From NCBI GenBank assembly GCA_946187695.1, contig CAMHSB010000022.1:1-32903 (forward strand): 32,903 nt of DNA, in the 5' to 3' direction. The notes beneath the pieces are model-generated. The model was not told the origin of the DNA, searched no databases, and saw only the letters and a list, made by a program, of their open reading frames with translations. The position numbers and the translations under genes are program-made. This document shows, one piece after another, positions 14,093-22,584 of the stretch. This DNA is from an uncultured Bacteroidales bacterium (GTDB taxonomy: Bacteria; Bacteroidota; Bacteroidia; Bacteroidales; Paludibacteraceae). Within the stretch, counting starts at the first letter, position 1, and each line of letters starts with the position of its first letter.

Positions 14093-16846
14093 ATGAGAAA
14101 AATCATCTCCTTATTATTGTGCTTGTGCGCGGGTGTGAGCTTGTACGCGCAGGCGCAAAAAGTGACAGGAACGGTGCACGACGCCAAGACGGGCGAGGAG
14201 CTCATCGGCGTGTCGGTGCTCGAAATCGGTACCACGAACGGTATCATCACCGATTTGGATGGTAACTTCACCATCTCCGTGCAACCGGGTGCCCGCCTGC
14301 AGTTGTCTTATGTGGGCTACCAGACGCAGGAAATCCAGACGCATGCCGGACACCTCGGTTTGATTCTTATGCAACCCGAAGCGATCACGCTGGAGGATGT
14401 GACCATCACCGGTCAGATGGCGCGCACGCAGTTGACGCCGGTTGCGGTCAGTCAGGTGATCGCCCTCGATATCGAGGAGCGTCTGGGAGGTCAGGAGTTC
14501 CCGGAGATCCTCAAGAACACCCCGGGTGTACACGCGAACGGTCAAGGTGGCGGTTGGGGTGACTCCGAGATCTGGATGAGAGGATTCGACAACACGAACG
14601 TTGCGACCATGATCAACGGTGTACCGATGAACGACATGGAAGGCGGAACGGTCTATTGGTCCAACTGGCAAGGCCTCGCCGACGTGACTTCGGTGATGCA
14701 GACCCAACGTGGTATGGGTGCCGCCAAACTGTCTGCGCCGTCCGTGGGTGGTACGATCAATATCGTCACCAAAGGTATTGACGCCAAGCGCGGCGGCATG
14801 GTGCAGTACTCGCTCGGAAATGACAACTCCAACAAGATCGCGATGTCTGTCTCGACCGGTCTGATGAAGAACGGCTGGGCGTTCACGATCCTGGGCACCA
14901 AGACCTGGGGTGACGGCTATATCCAGGGAACGAGTTATAGCGGTTACAGCTATTTCGCCAATATCTCCAAGCGTATCAACGACAAGCACCAGCTCTCGCT
15001 CACCGGCTTCGGTGCGCCGCAAGAGCACTGGACCCGTCCTTCGGGTTCATCGGGTGCGCTGACCCTCGCAGAGTGGAACAACGTACGCAAGTACATGACG
15101 GACGGTAAGGATTATCGCCGTTACAACCCCGCCTACGGTTACGACCACAAAGGTACGCAGAAGGGTACCAACTACAACCATTACCACAAGCCCCATATCT
15201 CGCTCAACCACGTTTGGCAGATCGATTATAAATCCTCGCTCTCTACGGCGGTGTATGTATCGCTCGGTCGAGGAGGTGGTGCTACCGCGGAGGCAAGCGG
15301 ATACGCCAATTATATCGGTCGCGACGGCGTGGAGCGTCAGGCGAGCTACAACGATATCCGCGGTGCGAACAGCGGTAAGTTGACGATGGACTTCCGCCGT
15401 GCGGACGGCTCGTTTGACTTTGCCGCCATTGAGGATATCAACGCTGCTTCGCAGGAAGGCTCCAAGTACGTGCTGGCGGACAACCGCAACGATCATAACT
15501 GGGTAGGCCTCGTGTCGAGTTATAACAACAAGTTCCTCAAGGGCTTGCTGGAATTGACCACCGGTCTGGACCTGCGTTACTACGAAGGTCTGCATAAAGC
15601 CGTCATCTCTGACCTGCTCTCCGGTGAGTATTTCATCGACGGCACCCGTGCCGGACTCGATCCGAACAACAACAAGCATCGTCTGGACCCCAAGTGGGTG
15701 AACGAGAAGCTGAACGTCGGCGATGTGGTCTATCGTGATTACACCGGTTACGTGATGCAGGAAGGTGTGTTCGGAACCTTGGAGTACGCCAAGAACGGCC
15801 TCTCGGCTTTCATCAACGGATCATTCAGTTATTGCAACTACTGGCGTAAGGACCGTATGTACTACGACGAGGAACACGCGAAGTCCGATGTGATCGGTTT
15901 CTTCGGCGGAACGGTGAAGGGTGGTGCCAACTACAACATCACCGACAACCATAACGTCTTCGTCAATGTGGGCTATATCTCCCGTGCGCCGAAGTTCCAG
16001 GCAGCTTATGCCAACTCGAACACCTCGCACGCGCTCAACCGCTACGCGAAGAACGAGCAGATCGCTTCGGTAGAGCTCGGTTACGGCTTCCATAACCAAT
16101 TCGTCAACATTGCTTTCAACGGTTACTACACCCGCTGGATCGACAAGGCCATGAACTACTCCACCGATATCCGTCAGGGCGAGAAGGCTTTCGTGAATAT
16201 GACCGGTGTCGGCGCGCAGCACATGGGTTTGGAGTTGGAGATCAAAGCCCGCCCGACCAAATGGCTCGAGATAAGCGGTATGGTCTCCCTCGGCGATTGG
16301 AAATGGAAAGGCAAGGATGTGCTCGGTTACCTCTACGACGAGCATGGCAACGCGGTCACCAACAAGGGTGAGATTACCACGCCTTACTGCACCGATCCCG
16401 GCAAAGAGCACGCCTGGGCGAAGGTGGACCTCGAAGGTATCCGCGTCGGCGGTCAGGCACAGACTACGGCTAACTTAGGCCTCCTCTTCAAACCCTTCAA
16501 GGGTTTCCGTATCGGCGCCGAATATACGCTCTATGACCGCAACTACAGTTACTACTCGCTCGGCGGCAGCAACCTCGCGCTCGGCAAGACCGTCAAGGTC
16601 GTTGAGCCGTACCGCTGTCCGATCGGTGGTACGCTTGATGCCCGCGCCAGCTACTCGTTTGAGTTCGGCTCCGTGCGCGCTACCCTCGCGGCGAACGTAA
16701 CGAACGTACTCGACCAACACCATATCGAGAAAGCCTGGTCGGCTTCGACCGTCACCCAGACCATCTCGGAGAATACGAAGGATAATATCTATTTCTTCTA
16801 CAACAAAGGTCGTCAATGGAACATCCGTCTTAAACTGCAATTCTAA
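14093..16846 (+). CDS. TonB-dependent outer-membrane receptor with carboxypeptidase-D-like N-terminal domain
   Basis: A 917-residue receptor for energised uptake across the outer membrane. Order: signal peptide (MRKIISLLLCLCAGVSLYA); a carboxypeptidase-D regulatory-like domain at about residues 23-100 (VTGTVHDAKTGEELIGVSV, GIITDLDGNFTISV, LQLSYVGYQTQE); a plug domain at about 115-230 (GVHANGQGGGWGDSEIWMRGFDNTN, VGGTINIVTKG); and a barrel to the C-terminal phenylalanine (NIRLKLQF). It lacks a SusD partner next to it and is shorter than typical SusC proteins. It is flanked by a secreted nuclease and by OB-fold proteins, which suggests oligonucleotides or nucleosides as substrate; that is inference from context. 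The next gene starts six bases after the stop. Confidence 0.92.
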   Translation: MRKIISLLLCLCAGVSLYAQAQKVTGTVHDAKTGEELIGVSVLEIGTTNGIITDLDGNFTISVQPGARLQLSYVGYQTQEIQTHAGHLGLILMQPEAITLEDVTITGQMARTQLTPVAVSQVIALDIEERLGGQEFPEILKNTPGVHANGQGGGWGDSEIWMRGFDNTNVATMINGVPMNDMEGGTVYWSNWQGLADVTSVMQTQRGMGAAKLSAPSVGGTINIVTKGIDAKRGGMVQYSLGNDNSNKIAMSVSTGLMKNGWAFTILGTKTWGDGYIQGTSYSGYSYFANISKRINDKHQLSLTGFGAPQEHWTRPSGSSGALTLAEWNNVRKYMTDGKDYRRYNPAYGYDHKGTQKGTNYNHYHKPHISLNHVWQIDYKSSLSTAVYVSLGRGGGATAEASGYANYIGRDGVERQASYNDIRGANSGKLTMDFRRADGSFDFAAIEDINAASQEGSKYVLADNRNDHNWVGLVSSYNNKFLKGLLELTTGLDLRYYEGLHKAVISDLLSGEYFIDGTRAGLDPNNNKHRLDPKWVNEKLNVGDVVYRDYTGYVMQEGVFGTLEYAKNGLSAFINGSFSYCNYWRKDRMYYDEEHAKSDVIGFFGGTVKGGANYNITDNHNVFVNVGYISRAPKFQAAYANSNTSHALNRYAKNEQIASVELGYGFHNQFVNIAFNGYYTRWIDKAMNYSTDIRQGEKAFVNMTGVGAQHMGLELEIKARPTKWLEISGMVSLGDWKWKGKDVLGYLYDEHGNAVTNKGEITTPYCTDPGKEHAWAKVDLEGIRVGGQAQTTANLGLLFKPFKGFRIGAEYTLYDRNYSYYSLGGSNLALGKTVKVVEPYRCPIGGTLDARASYSFEFGSVRATLAANVTNVLDQHHIEKAWSASTVTQTISENTKDNIYFFYNKGRQWNIRLKLQF

Positions 16847-16852
16847 AAGCAT

Positions 16853-18637
16853 ATGAAAAAGATATTTATCATAACTTTAGCGGCTTTGGCCCTCTCTGCG
16901 TGCACGGATTATTTTGACGAGCACTTGCTGGAGAACAACAACACCCAGATCACCGACATCCGTACCGGCATGACCTATACGCTGGTCGATGCGGATTATA
17001 AAGCGGTGGCGCGTAATGCGACCAATATCGCCAAGGCGCTGGCACTCGATCCCAAGGACTCCACGGCGCTCAAGGAGTTACAGGCCATCGAGAAAGAGAA
17101 ATCTTTCACCGAGACCGCTTCGGCCGATATGTACCTGCCCGCCTTCCTGGTGGATAAATTCCCGTATCTGGATAACGGTACCATCTGCGACGTGCTCTAT
17201 ACCATGCGCGAAGGCAAGTCTCAACGCGTACAGGAGTTCGTCGGGGCACAGGGTTTTACCCTCACCCAGGATGACTACGAGACAATCTGGAACAAGCGTG
17301 GTGCCAACTATGTCACGCCGACAACCAAGCCCAATATCCCGGCTTTCCTGAGTACCAAACTGTCCACTGCTACCGAAGGCCAGATTGCGCTTCTCTCGTA
17401 CCAATTCTGCGAAGACGAGCCGGACTCTGCCGACCTGTCGGACTTCCTGCCGTATGAGTTGAACCTGAGCGAACTTCTCGCTTTTCCCGATGAGAAACGC
17501 CATAAGATCCACGGCTTGGTGGGCTATATCAAGTTGGCTTTGTACGGCTATTTCTGGCTCAAAGACGGCGAAGACAGTATCTATGTGTACGGCGTGAAGG
17601 ATGAGGACGGCAACAAGATCTGGAAAGAAAAAAATATCCAAGAAGGCGATTCGATCGTTATTATCGGCCGTTATACGGAGGAGAGTGGAGAGCCCCAGAT
17701 CTGGGATGCGGTCTATGTAGAGCATAAACCGGCTAATCCTGCTTCGGCTCCGCGTCGGCCGCGTATGGCACGTCATTTCGAGACCATCAATGAGATCTAC
17801 CAACTGACAGCCGAAGGCTGGAAAATCTACGAGAACGATCAACTCAAGGTCGCTGAGGCCCTGCCGCAGAAGACCTACGATGCGGCCGGCGTGACCGCAA
17901 TCACCGAGATGGATATCATCCTCAAGTACCTCCAGGCAGCGTATCCGTACCCCAAAGAGAAAGAGATCTACCTCATCGCGTACATGGGTAAGAACGGTGC
18001 TACAGCAGACGAGTGGATCTTCGACGGAACGGACTTCGTCCTTACCACCGGTTACATCACAGAGACCATGTCCTTTGAGGTCAAGAACAACACCTGGGTG
18101 CCGAACCTCTCGACTTACCTGCAGGCGATGTTCGTTGGCGAAGGACCGGGTAAGTTCACCATCCAGCACGTAGCGCTTGACGGTCTGAACTATATCTGGC
18201 GTTATCAGGCTCTCTACGGTATGACCGCATCCGGCTATGTCAGCGGTACCAACCACCGTGTCGAGGACTGGTTGCTCTCGCCCTCTATCCGTCTCAAGAA
18301 GAGCGTACAACCGCAACTAACCTTCGATCATGCAGTGCGTTATGGAAACGTAACCGATAACCCCAAATGGCTCAACGTCATGGTGACCAATAACTTCACC
18401 GGCGATGTCACCACCACCGAGTGGAAGCACCTCGCATGGACCGTTGAACTGCCGGATGGTAGCAACTGGGTATTCCGTTCCGGTGGTGTGTTTGACCTGA
18501 GCGAATACAACGGTCAGACCATCGTCATCGGTTTCCGTTATGACACGAATCTGGACGGTATCGACGTGCCTTCCGCTCCGACCTGGGAGATCCAGAACCT
18601 CCGTGTCGGCGAGCCTGTCGAAGAAAAAGCAGAATAA
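16853..18637 (+). CDS. Surface lipoprotein with OB-fold-like and choice-of-anchor J domains
   Basis: A 594-residue lipoprotein: LALSAC gives a clean lipobox with Cys17. Residues about 215-292 (HGLVGYIKLALYGYFWLKDGEDSIYVYGVKDEDGNK, then EGDSIVIIGRY) have the pattern of an OB-fold, a small barrel often used to bind nucleic acids. Residues about 430-588 (ALYGMTASGYVSG, VEDWLLSPSIRL, LTFDHAVRY, IVIGFRYDT) match the choice-of-anchor J / cleaved-adhesin jelly roll found on Bacteroidetes surface proteins. It starts six bases after the TonB receptor, so it probably serves as the surface binding partner of that receptor, as SusD does for SusC, although it is not a SusD homologue. The ligand is unknown. 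The charged tail GEPVEEKAE ends the protein without a T9SS domain. Confidence 0.78.
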   Translation: MKKIFIITLAALALSACTDYFDEHLLENNNTQITDIRTGMTYTLVDADYKAVARNATNIAKALALDPKDSTALKELQAIEKEKSFTETASADMYLPAFLVDKFPYLDNGTICDVLYTMREGKSQRVQEFVGAQGFTLTQDDYETIWNKRGANYVTPTTKPNIPAFLSTKLSTATEGQIALLSYQFCEDEPDSADLSDFLPYELNLSELLAFPDEKRHKIHGLVGYIKLALYGYFWLKDGEDSIYVYGVKDEDGNKIWKEKNIQEGDSIVIIGRYTEESGEPQIWDAVYVEHKPANPASAPRRPRMARHFETINEIYQLTAEGWKIYENDQLKVAEALPQKTYDAAGVTAITEMDIILKYLQAAYPYPKEKEIYLIAYMGKNGATADEWIFDGTDFVLTTGYITETMSFEVKNNTWVPNLSTYLQAMFVGEGPGKFTIQHVALDGLNYIWRYQALYGMTASGYVSGTNHRVEDWLLSPSIRLKKSVQPQLTFDHAVRYGNVTDNPKWLNVMVTNNFTGDVTTTEWKHLAWTVELPDGSNWVFRSGGVFDLSEYNGQTIVIGFRYDTNLDGIDVPSAPTWEIQNLRVGEPVEEKAE

Positions 18638-18674
18638 ATCAAAATATGTTTAACTAACCCAATTTATTAAAATT

Positions 18675-19865
18675 ATGCAAAAAATCTTTTCTCTCGCAGC
18701 AGTCCTTTTGGCTGCAATGACAATGAACGCACAGAATCCGATTGCAGTTACGTGTGCAGAAGCTGCTGATGCTATGCCGGCACAGAGCGGCTCGGAAACC
18801 GAAGATGTGTACATCGTTACCGGTTACATCACCAACACCAACGGTTCTGTCAGCCCGTCTCGTACGGACGCTTCCATCGACCAACAGACCTTCTACATGG
18901 ACGATGCCAAAGGTACGAAAAAGACACTCCAAGGTTACTGGTGCAACCTGCCGGGTCATGAGGCGCTCAACGTAGGTGATAAGATCACCTTGACCGGTAA
19001 GATCCTCAACTACAACAACACCCCGGAGATCAAGAACGGTGACGTAGCTATCTTGGAGCGTTCGACCGTTAAACTGGACACGATCGATGCAAACGTTTGT
19101 GAGGCTATTGAAGTAGGTAATGCCCTCAATGACCAGGATTATTCGGAGGATGTATTCCGTGTATTCGGCCGTCTGAAAGGTACGGACCAGGTGAACAACA
19201 ACGGTCAACACACCTTCGAGATGGCGTGCGACACCGACATCTTCAAACCCTACAACTGTATGGGTGCTGAAGGTCTGGAACTGGCGAAGGGTGACTCCGT
19301 GATGGTTACCGGTAAACTGTATAACTATCATGGTACTATCGAGATCTCCAACGGTCGAGTAGAACTGATCGAGAAGAGCTCGGAGCAAGAGGTAATCATC
19401 AAAGTGACGGTTGCTGAGGCGGTAGCTGCTGCGATGGAATTGCCGAAGGGCAAGAGCAGCGAGGATCGTTATGAAATCATCGGCTACGTTGATTCGATCG
19501 CTAGCGAATACAGCGAGCAGTATGGAAACATCTCCTTCTTCATGACGGATAGCATGGAGAACCCGACCTATGATTTCGAGGCTTACCGTGTGGCTTGCAC
19601 CGCTGATCAGGCTCCGAAAGTAGTGGTAGGTAAACTCGTGCGCGTCGTAGCTGCGATCCAGCACTACTACAAGGCTGCTACCGAAGAGTTGCCGGAGGTC
19701 GAGCTCGCTGAGACGGTTGCAGGTGGTATCCTCTCCTTCCCGGAGGAAGATGCAGTGATCTACACCCGCGATAACGGAAAAGCCATCAAGCGTATCGAGA
19801 ACGGTCAACTCGTGATCATCCGCAACGGCGTACGTTACAACGCTGTCGGGGCAATCGTTAAATAA
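18675..19865 (+). CDS. Secreted protein of three OB-fold-like repeats with a short conserved-looking C-terminal tail
   Basis: A 396-residue protein with signal peptide MQKIFSLAAVLLAAMTMNAQ. Three similar units follow at about residues 24-130, 137-234 and 241-348. Each begins with a helix like VTCAEAADAM, VCEAIEVGNAL or VTVAEAVAAAM. Each continues as an OB-type barrel: EDVYIVTGYI, EDVFRVFGRLK and EDRYEIIGYV, then GDKITLTGKI, GDSVMVTGKL and GKLVRVVAAI. The last 30 residues (IKRIENGQLVIIRNGVRYN, then AVGAIVK) resemble a tail seen on secreted Bacteroidales proteins and may be a T9SS-related sorting or anchoring sequence; this is from memory and uncertain. No exact family or ligand is recognised. 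Together with the nuclease and the Tsx-like barrel, the OB-folds suggest binding of nucleic acids. Confidence 0.75.
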   Translation: MQKIFSLAAVLLAAMTMNAQNPIAVTCAEAADAMPAQSGSETEDVYIVTGYITNTNGSVSPSRTDASIDQQTFYMDDAKGTKKTLQGYWCNLPGHEALNVGDKITLTGKILNYNNTPEIKNGDVAILERSTVKLDTIDANVCEAIEVGNALNDQDYSEDVFRVFGRLKGTDQVNNNGQHTFEMACDTDIFKPYNCMGAEGLELAKGDSVMVTGKLYNYHGTIEISNGRVELIEKSSEQEVIIKVTVAEAVAAAMELPKGKSSEDRYEIIGYVDSIASEYSEQYGNISFFMTDSMENPTYDFEAYRVACTADQAPKVVVGKLVRVVAAIQHYYKAATEELPEVELAETVAGGILSFPEEDAVIYTRDNGKAIKRIENGQLVIIRNGVRYNAVGAIVK

Positions 19866-19867
19866 TC

Positions 19868-20641
19868 GTGAAAACGAATAAATCCGTAATAGTTTGCTTG
19901 TTTTGTCTGCTTGCGCTCACCGCGCAGGCAGGCACGAATTTGCAGATCTACTACGATTTCGGATCCCTCGGAACGGCGCTGCCGAACCAGCGAACCAACC
20001 GCGTCACAACAACCCTCGAACTCTTCTATCCCGATGCCTGGGGAAACACCTTCGCCTTCATCGATTTTGATTATAACATTAACCCCATGGACCCGAAAAA
20101 CACCCCCTTCATGGCGTACGGCGAGATCGCACGCTGCCTCAATTTCTGGCAGCAGACCAATGCCCGCGACCTGAGTGTGCAGGTCGAGTATAATGGTGGT
20201 CTCGGACTCTTCAAGGGAGAGGGTGGGGCGCTCGGCGGTTACGGGATCCATCATGCCGCACTCGTCGGACTCAACTACTGCCTCCACACACAGGACTTCA
20301 AGAACATCTTCAACCTTGAACTCCTCTATAAATACATCCTGTCCGAAGGCAACGGGATCCACAACAACGTGCCCCTCCAGTTCACTTTCGTCTGGGGATG
20401 CGATGATTTCTGTACCGCACCCGGACTCCGCTTCTCCGGCTTCCTCGATGTATGGGGAGAGAAGATAGGTGGACAGCAGTCGGTGGTGCTCATCTCCGAA
20501 CCCCAACTCTGGTACAATGTCGGACGATGGTTCAAGTGCCCCAACCTTAATATCGGCACCGAGATCGAGTTCTCCTATAACTTCACCGGTAAAGGCTTCA
20601 TGGTCAACCCCTGCCTCGGTATCAAATGGTGTTTTGACTAA
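19868..20641 (+). CDS. DUF5020 outer-membrane barrel, Tsx-like
   Basis: A 257-residue protein with a signal peptide (MKTNKSVIVCLFCLLALTAQAG) followed by alternating beta strands. The early stretch LQIYYDFGS, then VTTTLELFYPDAWGNTFAFIDFDYN, is characteristic of the Bacteroidetes DUF5020 family, which resembles the nucleoside channel Tsx. The C-terminus ends in an aromatic-rich strand (NPCLGIKWCFD). The start is a GTG at 19868, two bases after the upstream stop codon; no ATG fits the signal peptide, so coupled translation is likely. As the last gene of the operon it could supply a pore for nucleosides released by the nuclease. The link to Tsx is family knowledge; the substrate is inferred. Confidence 0.82.
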   Translation: MKTNKSVIVCLFCLLALTAQAGTNLQIYYDFGSLGTALPNQRTNRVTTTLELFYPDAWGNTFAFIDFDYNINPMDPKNTPFMAYGEIARCLNFWQQTNARDLSVQVEYNGGLGLFKGEGGALGGYGIHHAALVGLNYCLHTQDFKNIFNLELLYKYILSEGNGIHNNVPLQFTFVWGCDDFCTAPGLRFSGFLDVWGEKIGGQQSVVLISEPQLWYNVGRWFKCPNLNIGTEIEFSYNFTGKGFMVNPCLGIKWCFD

Positions 20642-20643
20642 AC

Positions 20644-20671
20644 AATAAGCGCCCCTTTCGAGGCGCTTATT
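20644..20671. terminator. Bidirectional intrinsic terminator between DUF5020 and DUF4301 genes
   Basis: A perfect 10-bp stem (AATAAGCGCC pairing with GGCGCTTATT) with an 8-base loop. The stem has an AT-rich base that gives T-rich tails on both strands. It lies 3 bases after the DUF5020 stop and 18 bases beyond the DUF4301 stop, so it can end both convergent operons. Confidence 0.9.
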
Positions 20672-20672
20672 T

Positions 20673-20693
20673 CTTTAAACTTTAAACTTTACT
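20673..20693. repeat. Short heptamer array (CTTTAAA) at the 3' end of the DUF4301 gene
   Basis: Two exact CTTTAAA units (20673, 20680) and a variant CTTTACT (20687) in 7-bp register. The last contains the DUF4301 stop codon (20689-20691, minus strand). Only three units, so the weakest of the heptamer loci. Confidence 0.6.
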
Positions 20694-22050
20694 GATGCTG
20701 CTCGCGGAGCAAGTCATTCACCGTCTTCACGGGGTTGAACGTGCTTACAGGAACCTCCACGAAGATCGTGTTCCAGCGGCTCATCGCACCGTTCCACAAG
20801 CCCGGCAACTCGAGTGCCAGCAGCTCCTTACCGTCCTTACTCTTATTGGAGATAAAGCCCGTCTTCGGATCCACGTACTTCGGCAGGTCAAACGGCTTGC
20901 CTTCGTAGTCGCGGATCGCGCAAACGAGATCCACCGGGTTGAAGTGGGTACTCTGCTTCATCAACTCCGGATCGCTGATCTGCGTGCTCTCCAGGATCTG
21001 GCAACTGATACTGCCGTCTTCCTCGCGAACCAGGAACGGTCCACCACCGGGCTCACCCGTGTTCTTAACCACGCCGCAGACACGAATCGGACGATTCAGT
21101 TTGGCGCGCTCCTCATCGCTCAGGTTCGGATCTTTCAGCGCCTCAAACACACGCTTCTGCTCTGTTACCAGTACACCTGCCAGGATCTGTTTGTAGCGGA
21201 TCGTGTCTTTCTTCAGACGGTCAGGCACCACGTTGTCGATGTTCTTGATGAACACGATATCGGCATCCTGCTGGTTGAGGTTCTCGATCAGCGCACCGTG
21301 TCCGCCTGGACGGAAGAGCAGCTTACCGTCTTTCGTCCTAAACGGCGTACCGTCGGGATTGGCAGCTATCGTATCCGTGCTCGGCAACTGCTCCGAGAAC
21401 GTCACGTCGTACTTCACACCATATTTCTCTTCGAACTTCTGGAGGTTGTCTGCGATATGCTGACGGAAGAGCGGCAGATGGTCATGGCTTACCGTGAAAT
21501 GCAGATAAACGGTCGGTCTCTCACCAGCCTTTGCCGGAGCTACGCAGTACTGCGCACCCTCTACCAGATGCTCCAACGCGGGCGTACGCGCGCCATCGCG
21601 ATATTTATGGAATAAGAGCAAGCCCTTCGGCAGCTCACCGTAATGCATGTCGTTCAGCAGATAACGCACTGCCTCCTGACCTTCCTTTCCTGCCAACTGA
21701 GGACCAAACGCAAATTGATCCTTGTGCGCCAGGAATTCCTGAATGAACGGCGTCTCAATACCGTCCTCCAGGTACTGGAACAGGTTCTTGAACATACGGC
21801 TGGCTGCACCGGATGCCGGAACGAACTTCAAGATCTTGTGTCCCTCTTCCAGGTACTTCTGCCAGGCAGCGATGTACTCCTCCTGCTCGGCATGCTTCGG
21901 CGCCATAATGCCCTTCTTCGTCGAGGCCGGCGCTACGATGTCTAACTCGGGAAAACCATTACGGAAACACTCCAACTGAGCCTCCGCTTTTTCCACCGAA
22001 ATACCGCGAGCTTGTAATTGCTCCAGGTCTTGTGCACTGAAATTACTCAT
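20689..22050 (-). CDS. DUF4301 family protein
   Basis: A 453-residue soluble protein recognised as the Bacteroidetes DUF4301 family by its N-terminal half: FSAQDLEQLQARGIS, KKGIMAPKHAEQ and HKILKFVPASGAASRMFK are typical. Later stretches such as LFRPGGHGALIENLNQQDADIVFIKNIDNV and RVCGVVKNTGEPGGGPF resemble nucleotide-sugar or sugar-phosphate nucleotidyltransferase folds (UDP-sugar pyrophosphorylase-like). A nucleotide-transfer role has therefore been suspected, but I know of no established function. The length is normal for the family. No signal peptide, so cytoplasmic. It lies 30 bases downstream of the NadR-like gene in the ruvA-sprA operon direction. Confidence 0.88.
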   Translation of the reverse strand: MSNFSAQDLEQLQARGISVEKAEAQLECFRNGFPELDIVAPASTKKGIMAPKHAEQEEYIAAWQKYLEEGHKILKFVPASGAASRMFKNLFQYLEDGIETPFIQEFLAHKDQFAFGPQLAGKEGQEAVRYLLNDMHYGELPKGLLLFHKYRDGARTPALEHLVEGAQYCVAPAKAGERPTVYLHFTVSHDHLPLFRQHIADNLQKFEEKYGVKYDVTFSEQLPSTDTIAANPDGTPFRTKDGKLLFRPGGHGALIENLNQQDADIVFIKNIDNVVPDRLKKDTIRYKQILAGVLVTEQKRVFEALKDPNLSDEERAKLNRPIRVCGVVKNTGEPGGGPFLVREEDGSISCQILESTQISDPELMKQSTHFNPVDLVCAIRDYEGKPFDLPKYVDPKTGFISNKSKDGKELLALELPGLWNGAMSRWNTIFVEVPVSTFNPVKTVNDLLREQHQ

Positions 22051-22080
22051 GGTCGTAAATTTTTAAGTTAATATATCGGG

Positions 22081-22545
22081 TTAATTATGTTTCACCATCC
22101 AACACTCGATCCCTAATGCGTCCACCTCTTTCTTGTACCGCTCAAACAGCTCCATTCGTATCGCGTCCGAGCCGTTCGATCGTGCCGGGTCGGGTACCCA
22201 CGGGATGTCCGGATACAACAGCACGTACAGGTCCATCGGATACTTCTTGATCGCCTCGTCCAACCACTCCGGCCAGCGCCCGAACGCGTAGTCAAACCAT
22301 ACTTTCGTAATGATCAGCTCCGTGTCAAAAACCACTAATCCCTCATCCCTAATCGCTAACCGTTCAATTTGCTTCTTCGCTATCTCGCACAACTCCTCGT
22401 ACGTCACTTCCGTCGTACCCTTCTTCTCCACATACTCCCGCGCGTACTCCGGCACATACGTCCCCTTATACTTCGCCGCGATCTCTTTCGCCAGAGTCGT
22501 CTTCCCCGTACTCTCCGGTCCTATGATACCTATCCTGTACACCAT
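22081..22545 (-). CDS. NadR/AAA_28-like P-loop kinase
   Basis: A 154-residue ATPase whose P-loop GIIGPESTGKTTLAKEIA and following VPEYAREYVEKKGT match the ribosylnicotinamide kinase-like domain of NadR proteins. It lacks the nucleotidyltransferase half. Such stand-alone proteins are common in Bacteroidales and may phosphorylate nicotinamide riboside or a similar small molecule. FDTELIITKVWFDYAFG is the other family motif. Residues about 60-71 (RLAIRDEGLVV, just before FDTEL) are encoded by five 7-bp units and replace a normally non-repetitive helix/loop. The start codon also lies in a heptamer array that reaches back to the sprA stop. Start 22545 is the natural one for the P-loop position. 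Confidence 0.85.
   Translation of the reverse strand: MVYRIGIIGPESTGKTTLAKEIAAKYKGTYVPEYAREYVEKKGTTEVTYEELCEIAKKQIERLAIRDEGLVVFDTELIITKVWFDYAFGRWPEWLDEAIKKYPMDLYVLLYPDIPWVPDPARSNGSDAIRMELFERYKKEVDALGIECWMVKHN
22333..22367. repeat. Heptamer array (CCCTAAT-like x5) inside the NadR-like kinase gene
   Basis: Five units in 7-bp register: CACTAAT, CCCTCAT, CCCTAAT, CGCTAAC and CGTTCAA, decaying towards one end. On the coding strand this is ATTAGGG-like, translated in frame just before the FDTEL motif. Confidence 0.78.
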
Positions 22546-22584
22546 ACACTGTACACCTTACACCTTACACCTTACACCATTACC
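22536..22584. repeat. Heptamer array (CTTACAC and variants, 7 units) between sprA and the NadR-like gene
   Basis: Seven units in register: TGTACAC, CATACAC, TGTACAC, CTTACAC three times, then CATTACC. The array includes the sprA stop codon (22580-22582), the whole 34-base intergenic gap, and the ATG and next codons of the NadR-like gene (22545). The translation initiation region of that gene is therefore entirely repeat-derived. Confidence 0.93.
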
